DNA from: Microcaldota archaeon
GTDB taxonomy: Archaea; Micrarchaeota; Micrarchaeia; Micrarchaeales; CABMGC01
Direction of reading: 5' to 3'
DNA: 44,595 bases
NCBI GenBank assembly: GCA_028867435.1
Contig: JAGWGI010000009.1
Coordinates: forward strand, 1 to 44,595
A model generated the notes under the pieces. It did not search any database and had not been told where the DNA came from. It worked only from the letters and a program-made list of their open reading frames with translations. The position numbers and the translations under genes were made by a program. Each line of letters starts with the position of its first letter. Within the stretch, counting starts at the first letter, position 1. Of the stretch, positions 31,838-39,547 are shown piece by piece.

Positions 31838-32416
31838 ATGGTAATGGTTAACAGACTAATTTTAGCTAGTATTGTAGGAGTAGTGACTACAGCCGTATTA
31901 ATCTTTTTCCTTACTTTCATCACTCCCCCTCCACCATATTCTGGCTCGAGTACCTACACTCTATTTAATTTTATCTTTACTGTTTCCAAAGGCGTTATTC
32001 CCGCATTAATACTTATTTGTATTTTTACTGGTTTTACTTCTGGAATTATCGTAAAAAGTTCATTGCAAGGTTTTGTTGCAGGTTTTGTTGGGGTGTTTTT
32101 AGGTGCTGCTCCTCTAATTAATCATTTCGCCACCACTTGTTCATTTGGTGATTTTTCAACTATAGTTTTTCCTCTTCCTACAGGGTGTATCTATCTTGGT
32201 GTAATCTACTCTATACGGGGCATATACACCCTCAGTAGTTCTACAAATGGTGCATTGCTATTAAGTGCGCTATTGGCATTGCTGGGTTTATTTTCTGGTC
32301 TGGTTGGTGGCCTAATAAAAGTAGCCTGGGACAAAAATATCCGCAGCAAAGAGGTAAAGTTTGATAAAGAAGCCGATAAGAACCACAAATCCCCAAAAGA
32401 CAGAGCTACACAATAG
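31838..32416 (+). CDS. AT-rich membrane protein inserted in the ribosomal operon
   Basis: 192 residues with four hydrophobic segments (about 7-27, 47-69, 72-96, 135-165), two cysteines in a loop ('TTCSFGDFSTIVFPLPTGC'), and a charged tail of about 30 residues. It resembles DUF5518-type small archaeal membrane proteins in layout only. Codons are dominated by A/T third positions, quite unlike the GC-richer S3, L29 and aIF1 on either side, which indicates recent arrival. It lies 11 nt after S3 and is followed by a fresh TATA-like ATATTTATATC just before L29. Function unknown. Confidence 0.65.
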   Translation: MVMVNRLILASIVGVVTTAVLIFFLTFITPPPPYSGSSTYTLFNFIFTVSKGVIPALILICIFTGFTSGIIVKSSLQGFVAGFVGVFLGAAPLINHFATTCSFGDFSTIVFPLPTGCIYLGVIYSIRGIYTLSSSTNGALLLSALLALLGLFSGLVGGLIKVAWDKNIRSKEVKFDKEADKNHKSPKDRATQ

Positions 32417-32447
32417 ATATTTATATCACAAAATGCAAAATGATATT

Positions 32448-32648
32448 ATGAGCAAGATAAACGATTTGAGGTCACTATCTCCAGAGGCCCTTAAGGCAAA
32501 GCTTGCAGAGGTGGGCTTTGAGCTTAGCATAGAGAAGAGGAAGATAGCCTCCACAGGGGTAGCAAGCAAGAAGACCAAGACAAGGGAGATGAAGAGGACA
32601 AAGGCCCAGATCCTAACCCTTCTAAAAGAAAAAGGTGTCAAGCAGTAA
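32448..32648 (+). CDS. rpl29: large ribosomal subunit protein uL29
   Basis: 66 residues: 'SKINDLRSLSPEALKAKLAEVGFELSIEKRK' and the family-typical helical hairpin ending 'RTKAQILTLLKEKGVKQ'. ATG at 32448 chosen because a TATA-like element (about 32416-32426) predicts a start just before it; ATG codons at 32433 and in other frames are less suitable. TAATG overlap with the next gene. Confidence 0.88.
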   Translation: MSKINDLRSLSPEALKAKLAEVGFELSIEKRKIASTGVASKKTKTREMKRTKAQILTLLKEKGVKQ

Positions 32649-32950
32649 TGGCTGAAATATGTCCTAAATGCGGGTTGCCCAAGGAGCTTTGCGTATGCGA
32701 GGTCCTTGACAGGGAAACAACAAAGAAGATCAAAGTCTACAAGGAGCGCAAGAAGTTCCAGAAATATGCGACCATAGTGGAGGGGCTGACAGGCGACGAG
32801 CTCGAAAAGACAGCAAAGGCTCTAAAGCAGATGCTCGCATGCGGCGGAACCCACAAGAACGGTGTAATAGAGCTGCAGGGCGATCACAAGGACGGTGTAA
32901 AGAAGGCGCTGCTATCTCTGGGATATCCGGAGAGCAGCATTGATGCCTAA
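32648..32950 (+). CDS. sui1: translation initiation factor aIF1 (SUI1 family)
   Basis: 100 residues. An N-terminal small zinc-like motif 'CPKCGLPKELCVC' (5-17) precedes the SUI1 core: 'KFQKYATIVEGL', 'LKQMLACGGTHKNGVIELQGDHKDGVKKALLSLGYPE'. It helps select start codons on the small subunit. It overlaps the L29 stop by one base and closes the operon; the genes that usually come next in archaea (RNase P Rpp29, S17, L14) are not here. Confidence 0.94.
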   Translation: MAEICPKCGLPKELCVCEVLDRETTKKIKVYKERKKFQKYATIVEGLTGDELEKTAKALKQMLACGGTHKNGVIELQGDHKDGVKKALLSLGYPESSIDA

Positions 32951-33045
32951 CCCCAATAACTACCTTCCGTAAGACAAACAGCCGCAATTTTTTTTCAAAA
33001 CGTTTAGTAGAGAACAAATAAATATAGCGGCGCAGGTAAATACTT

Positions 33046-33405
33046 ATGAAAGATGGAAGATTCAAAGGTCTTGTTGAGCCGATACCGCGCTCAGTCCTGC
33101 TGATGCCTTTTTATGAGAAGAAGGCTAGGGATACCTTCAAGGAGCTCCAGCATCCAAGCAATGCCACAAAGAAAGCTATAATGCTAGAGACATGGCATGC
33201 TGGAGGCAGAATCTACTACACCTCACTAGAAGAGATCCTAAAGCAGAAAGATCCAACTCTTACAAGCGAAGCAATCAAGGAGCAGGTCAAGGAACTTGTA
33301 AGGGACAGGCTACTTTGGGGCGCGATAGGGAAGGGGGGTATGGTCTTCCTCACCGACGGCCCTGGAAAAGAAGTGATGATCTTCTTCGATGAGAAGAGAG
33401 AATAG
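33046..33405 (+). CDS. hypothetical protein, 119 aa
   Basis: A small soluble alpha/beta protein starting MKDGRFKGLVEPIPRSVLLM, with 'LETWHAGGRIYYTSLEEILKQ' and a C-terminal 'GMVFLTDGPGKEVMIFFDEKRE'. It looks helix-turn-helix-like in the middle (a partial winged-helix pattern), but no family is recognised. AATAAATATAG at about 33017-33027 supplies a TATA box. It ends one base before the convergent PNPOx-like gene. Confidence 0.6.
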   Translation: MKDGRFKGLVEPIPRSVLLMPFYEKKARDTFKELQHPSNATKKAIMLETWHAGGRIYYTSLEEILKQKDPTLTSEAIKEQVKELVRDRLLWGAIGKGGMVFLTDGPGKEVMIFFDEKRE

Positions 33406-33406
33406 A

Positions 33407-33877
33407 CTATCTCTTGATTGTCAGCTCCTGTCTTGGTTGCTCTGGGAAGTTTATTTCATCAAATAGCACATACCTCTCAGGCAGAATCCTGAAAATCCTG
33501 CCATGTGACTCGCCGCTGACCAGTTCTTTAATCCTGTAGTGATCTTTAGCCTTCAGCCATCTCTTCGAATAGACTCCAAAGGCCGCACTGATTTCCTTCT
33601 CTCCACAGAGCTCCTCGGCCCAGCCCTCAAAGCTCAGCCCCCGCACCTTTTGTCCAAACCCCTTAAGAGGATGATTCACCATCCCACCTGCGACACGTGA
33701 CTGGGCAAGTATCTCCTTGCTGTGCCTTCGCGAGTCCCTTGAAATAAAGTAAAGGCTCAGATCCTTATCGTATGCGAACCAGACGTGGCACAGCCACGGC
33801 CTATCGTTCACAGATGTGGCAAGGTGCATCAGCTTTGAATCCCGCAGGTACTCTCTTACAAACTCCCTAATTTCCAT
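33407..33877 (-). CDS. pyridoxamine 5'-phosphate oxidase-like flavin-binding protein
   Basis: 156 residues from the ATG at 33877. The split-barrel pattern is clear: 'LMHLATSVNDRPWLCHVWFAYDKDLSLYFISRDSRRHSKEI' followed by 'VRGLSFEGWAEEL' and 'RIFRILPERYVLFDEINFP'. Family members bind FMN, F420 or heme; the true substrate is unknown. An earlier start (33913) would overlap the upstream RAM gene by 47 bp; the chosen one overlaps by 11 bp. Confidence 0.75.
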   Translation of the reverse strand: MEIREFVREYLRDSKLMHLATSVNDRPWLCHVWFAYDKDLSLYFISRDSRRHSKEILAQSRVAGGMVNHPLKGFGQKVRGLSFEGWAEELCGEKEISAAFGVYSKRWLKAKDHYRIKELVSGESHGRIFRILPERYVLFDEINFPEQPRQELTIKR

Positions 33878-34178
33878 GAAAATCGCAAGCTGCATCTGGC
33901 CCAGCAGGTTCAAGTCTTTTCATTACCTTCACAATTTCCTTCACCCCATCTATGCGTTTGACAACCGAAAGCAACTCATTAAGATGCCCTTCCGACTTGG
34001 CGTCTAGGACAATGGCAACATCCCTGTATTGCCCATTCCCAAATATGCTGCGCACTCTAGAAGCACTCATGCACTCTTTGATATTCTTTGCATCGCTCAC
34101 TACGCTATCCTTCTTCATCCACCCTGCGCGCACAAAGACAAGGCTCCTATATTCTGATCCTAAGCTTTTAGCTTCCAT
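33867..34178 (-). CDS. stand-alone RAM (Lrp/AsnC C-terminal) domain protein
   Basis: 103 residues with the ferredoxin-like RAM pattern: 'SLVFVRAGWMKKDSVV', 'RVRSIFGNGQYRDVAIVLDAKSEGHLNELLSVVKRIDGVKEI'. No helix-turn-helix precedes it, so it is a single-domain ligand-binding member of the Lrp/AsnC family. Such proteins oligomerise and may sense amino acids. It lies between the CBS-pair gene (7-nt gap) and the PNPOx-like gene (11-bp overlap), likely in one transcript. Confidence 0.65.
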   Translation of the reverse strand: MEAKSLGSEYRSLVFVRAGWMKKDSVVSDAKNIKECMSASRVRSIFGNGQYRDVAIVLDAKSEGHLNELLSVVKRIDGVKEIVKVMKRLEPAGPDAACDFHGN

Positions 34179-34185
34179 GCCCCCA

Positions 34186-34668
34186 CTACATCTTGATGCC
34201 GATTTCCCCGGCCTCTTTGACGTAGCCGGTGTCTATGATCTCGTTGAGCACCCCTATCAGCTCGCTTGAGTGCCTCATTATATCGTTGTCCGTTATGATC
34301 CCAATAAGCTTCTTCTCCTCACTCACTACACACAGCCTCTTGACTTTGCTCTCCATCATGAAGCGTGCAGCGTCTTCAAGTCGCCTCTTCCTGTCTATGG
34401 TAAGTATCGGGCTTGTCATCGCGTTCTTCGCCTTTGTCACCAGCATCATCCTGAGCATCAGCCTCTTCTTTGTGACCAGCCTCCTTACTATGTCCCCCTT
34501 GGTTATGATCCCAAGAGGTTGCTCTGAGGCGTTCACAACAACTACTGAGCCAACCCCGTGCTTTTGCATCTTCACAGCTATGCTCTTTATGCTTTCATCT
34601 GGCTGTGCTGTGACGACCGGGTGGCTCATGATGTCATGAACAAGTATCGATCTGGTGTTCGAATACAT
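34186..34668 (-). CDS. CBS domain pair protein
   Basis: 160 residues made of two CBS motifs: 'VHDIMSHPVVTAQPDESIKSIAVKMQKHGVGSVVVV...GIITKGDIVRR' and 'AKNAMTSPILTIDRKRRLEDAARFMMESKVKRLCVV...GIITDNDIMRH'. Such stand-alone pairs usually sense adenine nucleotides or SAM. The ATG at 34668 has GGAGTGG upstream; the frame can start four codons earlier at a TTG. First gene of a minus-strand cluster with the RAM and PNPOx-like proteins. Confidence 0.88.
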   Translation of the reverse strand: MYSNTRSILVHDIMSHPVVTAQPDESIKSIAVKMQKHGVGSVVVVNASEQPLGIITKGDIVRRLVTKKRLMLRMMLVTKAKNAMTSPILTIDRKRRLEDAARFMMESKVKRLCVVSEEKKLIGIITDNDIMRHSSELIGVLNEIIDTGYVKEAGEIGIKM

Positions 34669-34815
34669 ACCCACTCCCAAAAGGACTCGGAATCATAGCT
34701 CTTTAAAGGTTTTCTGCAACTTCGTCACTCTTTATAAAGAAAATATACGCCATTACCAAAATGCAGAGGAAAGAAGGCTTTTAGGATTTGCCCAAAAACT
34801 ATCTAGAGTGAATCC

Positions 34816-35196
34816 ATGCCCAAGAAAAAGGAGCACCACGCTCTAGACACACTTGCTGCCCTAGTGATAGTAGTGCTCATCGCAGTTCTTGTATACGTGG
34901 CCTATCAAGCTCTATTCAGCCACCCTACACAAGAGCAAATAATAATCGTGGCAGGGGCTGTAAATACGATCGGGCTTGGCACAACACCTACGACGATAAG
35001 CTTCACCTCGGATACTGGGGCATATTACTCTACTGTTGCATACGGTAAATATGCAATCTCACTTCCAGGACATAAGGTCTACAACGTGACGATTTCCTGG
35101 AAATCAATTGCAGGCCTCACAACAGGAACATGCCATGCAGGCAATTTCAGCCCGCCTGCCAACTCTACGCTACTGCCATACAACGCAACCTGCTAA
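34816..35196 (+). CDS. exported or membrane-anchored protein, 126 aa
   Basis: A short basic N terminus, one hydrophobic helix (about 13-34), then a Thr/Ser/Ile-rich beta-type extracellular region with two cysteines near the C terminus ('TGTCHAGNFSP...YNATC') and several N-x-S/T sequons. This layout is shared with class III signal or anchored surface proteins of archaea. Its stop overlaps the stop of the convergent TMEM175-like gene by 4 bp. Function unknown. Confidence 0.6.
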   Translation: MPKKKEHHALDTLAALVIVVLIAVLVYVAYQALFSHPTQEQIIIVAGAVNTIGLGTTPTTISFTSDTGAYYSTVAYGKYAISLPGHKVYNVTISWKSIAGLTTGTCHAGNFSPPANSTLLPYNATC

Positions 35197-35828
35197 TGTA
35201 TCGCCTCCTTCCCTGAAATAGTCCCAAGCGCCATGTAATAAATCGGCATTATGATGTACAGGCCAAGACTTATCTCGGGATTTACGAATGAAAATATAAT
35301 CCCTATTAGATAAACTAGGATCCCTACAGATGAGCGCTTGAGCGCAGTCTTGAAGAATTTGACCTGCACCTCCCTGTGTAGCAATTTCTCCATAAGCGCG
35401 TATCCAAAGAAGAAATTATACACTATGGCCACCCCCAGAAGGTTAATCCCGTAAATCAGCGAGGCAATGTGGTCAAATGGATACCTTCCAAGCAAGGCGG
35501 TAGTGAATGGTATGAACCCCACCCCAAGCAAAAAGGCCATATTTATCCACTGAACCTTGCTCTCTGCCCTCTCAAGGTACCTGAAGATGTTGTTATGCCC
35601 TATCCAGATAGTTCCAAGCACAAGGAAACTCATCACGTAGGTTACCACGTTCGGCACAAGGCTGATTAGATCAGCGGAGAGCATCTGATCTACGTTACCA
35701 GAAGTAATGACCGGCACCACAAGGCTCAGTATCAGAATTGTCATCACTGTTGCGAAAATCCCGTCAGTTAGCGCCTCGGCGCGATCCTTGGTAAATCCGC
35801 GGATGGTGTGGACGTCCTCTTCTGCCAT
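35193..35828 (-). CDS. TMEM175-family (DUF1211) potassium channel-like protein
   Basis: 211 residues, six hydrophobic helices. The first helix has 'RAEALTDGIFATVMTILILSL', the prokaryotic TMEM175 signature (R-x3-x-D-G-x-F-A), where the pore-lining Phe-Ser-Asp motif of others is Thr-Asp-Gly here. Single six-helix repeat, so it would assemble as a tetramer. The ATG at 35828 was preferred over an upstream start by the family N-terminus. Divergent from the NuoM-type gene. Confidence 0.75.
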   Translation of the reverse strand: MAEEDVHTIRGFTKDRAEALTDGIFATVMTILILSLVVPVITSGNVDQMLSADLISLVPNVVTYVMSFLVLGTIWIGHNNIFRYLERAESKVQWINMAFLLGVGFIPFTTALLGRYPFDHIASLIYGINLLGVAIVYNFFFGYALMEKLLHREVQVKFFKTALKRSSVGILVYLIGIIFSFVNPEISLGLYIIMPIYYMALGTISGKEAIH

Positions 35829-35885
35829 ACTTCCTTTTGAGAGCGATACCATTAAAATAGTTTAATCCCCCTTTATAGCGTTTTA

Positions 35886-37301
35886 ATGCTGTCGATCCTC
35901 CCGCTGATAGTGCTATTGCCTTTTCTGGCAGTTATACCCATTGTAATCGCAGGCGAGAGACACTCACATTCAATAGCCCTTGGGGTATCTGCGATAGCCT
36001 TCATACTGACAATCCTTGCACTCTACCTTTCATCTGCAGACGGAATGTCGTCTCTCTCATTCTCTCAGAACTACCTCACAGGACTTGGCATAAACTTCAG
36101 CCTGCAGCTAAGCAGCCTGAGCCTGATACTCACGCTTATGACTGCCATAGTCTTCCTTGCCGCGGCAATCGTGGGCAAGTACTTTGTCTCAAAGGACAAG
36201 AAGCTCTACTCTACAATCTTCCTGCTGACACTGGGGGGGGCGATGGGGGTGTTTCTGAGCGGAAACCTCTTCCTATTCTATGTCTTTTGGGAAATAGCGG
36301 AGTTTGCAATGTTCTTCATAATCTTCGTGTTCGGAGGGTATGATAGGAGATACGCAGCAATAAAGTTCATAATCTACTCAATCATAGCATCCCTCCTGCT
36401 GCTAATCGCAATAATGATGCTCTACTTTTACACAACGCCACACACATTTGGCATCTATCAGCTTGAGCAGCAGGCGCACACCATACCTATGGCGGTCCAA
36501 CCAATAATTCTGGTACTACTCCTTGCTGCGTTCATGATAAAGGCGCCGATCTTCCCATTCCACAGCTGGCTACCAGACGCACATACCGAGGCGCCGACAA
36601 CCGGGAGCATGGTACTTGCAGGGGTGCTGCTCAAGTTCGCAGGGTATGGACTGTTGCTGATGTTCCTTATACTTCCAATAGCCGCGCACTATGCGCCCTA
36701 CATTGCAGCAATCTTTGGTTTCTCGGCAATCTACGGGGCCATGGTGGCCCTTAGGCAAACGCATCTCAAGAGGATGATAGCCTACACCAGCATAGTTGAC
36801 ATGGGCATAATAGCAATAGGAATAGCAGCGACGAGCGTACTGGGAACAGCAGGGGCGATATACGGGATGCTCGCACACGGACTTGCGATATCTTTGCTCT
36901 TTTTGCTGGCAGGAACAATAGACAAGGTGTACGGCACTCTCCTAATCGAGAAGCTAAGGGGGATAGCAGAGTCACAGCCAACTATAGCATACCTGTTCAT
37001 CTTTGGGATTCTGGCTACTATAGGGCTGCCACTCACTGCGGGATTTATAGGAGACTTGCTAATTTTCATAGGAGCGTATGGTACATTTGGGGCGGTGGGA
37101 CTGGTCCCGATTGCAGCGATAGTGGTGGTGGGTGGATATCTCTTCTGGGTAACTGAGAAGTCCTTCTTTAACATAAAGAACAAGAGTGAGACCTACGCGC
37201 TGCTGGGGAAGTCGATTTTTGTTTCTGCAGGGTTTTTGGCAGTTGCAACTATAATATTAGGAATTTTGCCGAGCATTATGCTTGCAATCTCAAATCTCTG
37301 A
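35886..37301 (+). CDS. nuoM: NuoM/MrpD-type proton-translocating antiporter-like subunit
   Basis: 471 residues with about 14 membrane helices. The hallmark segments are present: 'VFWEIAEFAMFFII' with the key helix-5 Glu, and 'KAPIFPFHSWLPDAHTEAPTTGSMVLAGVLLKFAGYGLL' with the conserved Lys, His and Pro residues of the proton_antipo_M domain. Related subunits occur in complex I, Mrp antiporters and membrane hydrogenases. No other complex I, Mrp or hydrogenase gene is next to it, so which complex it joins is unclear. It starts 57 bp from the divergent TMEM175-like gene, with TTTAATCCCCC upstream. Confidence 0.85.
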   Translation: MLSILPLIVLLPFLAVIPIVIAGERHSHSIALGVSAIAFILTILALYLSSADGMSSLSFSQNYLTGLGINFSLQLSSLSLILTLMTAIVFLAAAIVGKYFVSKDKKLYSTIFLLTLGGAMGVFLSGNLFLFYVFWEIAEFAMFFIIFVFGGYDRRYAAIKFIIYSIIASLLLLIAIMMLYFYTTPHTFGIYQLEQQAHTIPMAVQPIILVLLLAAFMIKAPIFPFHSWLPDAHTEAPTTGSMVLAGVLLKFAGYGLLLMFLILPIAAHYAPYIAAIFGFSAIYGAMVALRQTHLKRMIAYTSIVDMGIIAIGIAATSVLGTAGAIYGMLAHGLAISLLFLLAGTIDKVYGTLLIEKLRGIAESQPTIAYLFIFGILATIGLPLTAGFIGDLLIFIGAYGTFGAVGLVPIAAIVVVGGYLFWVTEKSFFNIKNKSETYALLGKSIFVSAGFLAVATIILGILPSIMLAISNL

Positions 37302-37375
37302 ATATATACCTATCTAATTATTTCTAAATAAAAGAAAAGGATATAAGTCTTCGATTATCTATATGTTACGAGTAA

Positions 37376-38170
37376 ATGTCAGGAGGCATATTTCTTAAAA
37401 CTGATACATTAGAGATACTCAATACCGATGTCCTAACCACTACTGAAATTAAGAACAAGAGTGTAGATCTAATTGTAACCTCACCACCATATAATCTAGA
37501 CATAAAGTACAATTCTAATAGCGACAAACTTACCTACGAGGAATACTTGGAATTCAGTAAGAAATGGTTAGGTAATTGTTTCGAATGGCTTAAGGATGAC
37601 GGTAGACTATGCTTAAACGTGCCTTTAGACAAGAATAAGGACGGTCAGCAGAGTGTTGGTGCTGACATAACAACAATAGCTAAGCATGTAGGTTTCAAAT
37701 ATCACTCAACTATAATCTGGAACGAGGGAAACATCTCCCGAAGAACCGCTTGGGGTTCTTTCGCAAGCGCCTCCGCACCTTACGTTATAGCTCCAGTCGA
37801 GCTTATCCTCATTTTATATAAAAATGAATGGAAAAAGACGAGTGGAAGCAAAAAGAACGATATAACTCCAGAGGAATTTATGGAGTGGACTAGTGGTATG
37901 TGGAAATTTCAGGGTGAAAGTAAGAAAAAGATAGGGCATCCAGCACCATTTCCTTTAGAACTTCCAAGACGGTGCATAAAACTTTTCAGTTTTGTTGGGG
38001 ACGTTATCCTCGACCCATTTATGGGAAGCGGTTCTACACTCATAGCTGCCTATAAAAATAATAGGCACGCCATAGGCATCGACATAGACACAGAGTATTG
38101 TAAATTAGCCAAAAAAAGATTAGCTGAAGAAGCACACATCTTTGAAAAAGAATTAGTTACTAATATCTAG
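37376..38170 (+). CDS. DNA methyltransferase (N4-cytosine/N6-adenine, beta-class order)
   Basis: 264 residues. Catalytic motif IV is 'TSPPY' (35-39) near the N terminus, and SAM-binding motif I is 'DPFMGSGST' (213-221) near the C terminus, the order of beta-class enzymes; SPPY-type motif IV is usual for N4-cytosine methylases. '[15 protein letters not shown]' precedes motif I as expected. TATA-like GATATAAGTC about 30 nt upstream suggests a leaderless transcript. More AT-rich than neighbours. The next gene, an HNH nuclease, overlaps the stop region, forming a restriction-modification pair. Recognition sequence unknown. Confidence 0.9.
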   Translation: MSGGIFLKTDTLEILNTDVLTTTEIKNKSVDLIVTSPPYNLDIKYNSNSDKLTYEEYLEFSKKWLGNCFEWLKDDGRLCLNVPLDKNKDGQQSVGADITTIAKHVGFKYHSTIIWNEGNISRRTAWGSFASASAPYVIAPVELILILYKNEWKKTSGSKKNDITPEEFMEWTSGMWKFQGESKKKIGHPAPFPLELPRRCIKLFSFVGDVILDPFMGSGSTLIAAYKNNRHAIGIDIDTEYCKLAKKRLAEEAHIFEKELVTNI

Positions 38171-38178
38171 TGATACTA

Positions 38179-38769
38179 ATGGTAAATGAAGACTATGCAA
38201 ACCAAGCAGAATTAATCATGGAGTATTTCAAAAAGCACCCAAGAAGAAATATAAAGCATCCAGAGGTTGTAGACTGGGCTGTTAATACTTACAAAAAGAG
38301 GACTAAAAAAGTATTTAGAGATCCGGATAGAGCCATAAGGAAATTGGCGCAAGAAGGTTACCTGATAAAAATAAGTAAAGGCGTCTATAAGTACGAACCA
38401 GGATTTATCGTTAGGAGAGAACTTAATGATTTTACTCAAGCACAAAAGGAAGCCATAATAGAGCGAGACGATTATCGTTGTGTTATATGCGGTCGTGGCG
38501 TAAAGGACGGTATTGAACTGCAAGTCGATCATATAAAACCTAAAGATTTAGGCGGCACAAACTCTATAGAAAACGGGCAAACTCTCTGCGCTCAACATAA
38601 TTTTCAGAAGAAAAATTATAAGCAGACAGAGTCCGGCAAAAGATATTTTATCCGACTCTACGAAGCAGCTAAAAAGAATAACCATAAGCAATTACAAGCT
38701 TTCTGCGCTGAGATACTTGAAGTATATGAAAAGAGGGGCATTAACGGTCATATCATCTGGAAGAGATAA
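38179..38769 (+). CDS. HNH restriction endonuclease with N-terminal winged helix
   Basis: 196 residues. Residues about 5-65 look like a winged-helix DNA-binding domain ('RAIRKLAQEGYLIKISKGVYKYEPG'). The nuclease has 'YRCVICGRGVKDGIELQVDHIKPKDLGGTNSIENGQTLCAQHN': first CxxC, catalytic His, Asn and final His of HNH. An alternative GTG start at 38170 shares its G with the methylase stop; the ATG at 38179 has GTGAT upstream. Likely the cutting partner of the adjacent methyltransferase. Lys/Asn-rich, AT-rich codons suggest transfer. Confidence 0.85.
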   Translation: MVNEDYANQAELIMEYFKKHPRRNIKHPEVVDWAVNTYKKRTKKVFRDPDRAIRKLAQEGYLIKISKGVYKYEPGFIVRRELNDFTQAQKEAIIERDDYRCVICGRGVKDGIELQVDHIKPKDLGGTNSIENGQTLCAQHNFQKKNYKQTESGKRYFIRLYEAAKKNNHKQLQAFCAEILEVYEKRGINGHIIWKR

Positions 38770-38779
38770 AAACCAGATT

Positions 38780-38797
38780 TAGAGCGTCTACGCTCTA
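38780..38797 (+). terminator. perfect 7-bp hairpin after the restriction-modification pair
   Basis: TAGAGCG (38780-38786) and CGCTCTA (38791-38797) pair exactly around TCTA. It begins 11 nt past the HNH stop codon and lies between convergent genes. T-rich sequence follows (TACTATCTATCTTC). Confidence 0.5.
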
Positions 38798-38851
38798 TAC
38801 TATCTATCTTCTGAAGAGGTGTGTTTCTGCTAGATATTCTTGAACGCTGAC

Positions 38852-39469
38852 TCAGCCCGTCTTTATGCTCAATATCTTGATTGCAAAGACTAAAGTCTTG
38901 CCCGCCAGCGGCGGGTTGAAGTCTATGGTGATATTGGTCTTGTTGACCCTTGTTATGATTCCATGCTGCCCGTTCTGCGGGTTGCTAACCTGCATCCCTT
39001 TCTCAACAGTCCTGTTTCCGAAGACGTTTGCCGGAACGCTGATCATCAGAGCCGCGTTCACCTCCCCGTAAGCTTGAGCGGGCTGGAGCGTTATCGTCTT
39101 GTTATCACCCACCTTCATTCCTACGACCGCACTGTCAAATCCTGCAATGACCTGTCCAGAGCCTACTGTGAACTGCAGCGGCTGCCCTCCTACGTTGGAA
39201 TCAAATACCGTGCCATTAGTGAAGGTGCCAGTGTAGCTAACGTTTACCGTGTCTCCGGTTGCCACAACCTGATTTGTGTTCGTTGCCAAGTAAATCCCTG
39301 CTATTATTACAATTATCGCCAAAACCACAACTGCAGCATAAAGCGGCTTGATCTTAAGACTTGATGATTTCTTCTCATGCTCGTGCTTTGCCGCTCCTTT
39401 CCCTGCCCCCTCATGTACATGCGCGGCTTCATGGAGATGCACACTATGCTTGGTTGATTCTTCTGCCAT
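38852..39469 (-). CDS. membrane-anchored FKBP-type peptidyl-prolyl isomerase with His-rich N terminus
   Basis: 205 residues. The first 35 hold seven histidines ('KHSVHLHEAAHVHEG'). A hydrophobic helix (about 43-63) anchors it, and the FKBP domain faces outside: 'GDTVNVSYTGTFTNGTVFDSN', 'GQVIAGFDSAVVGMKVGDNKTITLQPAQAYGEV', a chaperone-like insert, and 'NPPLAGKTLVFAIKI'. It should speed proline isomerisation of exported proteins. The His-rich cytoplasmic end could bind metal, as in SlyD tails. Convergent with the restriction-modification island. Confidence 0.9.
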   Translation of the reverse strand: MAEESTKHSVHLHEAAHVHEGAGKGAAKHEHEKKSSSLKIKPLYAAVVVLAIIVIIAGIYLATNTNQVVATGDTVNVSYTGTFTNGTVFDSNVGGQPLQFTVGSGQVIAGFDSAVVGMKVGDNKTITLQPAQAYGEVNAALMISVPANVFGNRTVEKGMQVSNPQNGQHGIITRVNKTNITIDFNPPLAGKTLVFAIKILSIKTG

Positions 39470-39547
39470 TCTATCACATCAGACATTAAGATACTACTTA
39501 TCCATTATTTGAAGCTTTCCTGTGTCACTTCTTGCTTACGAGCTGAC

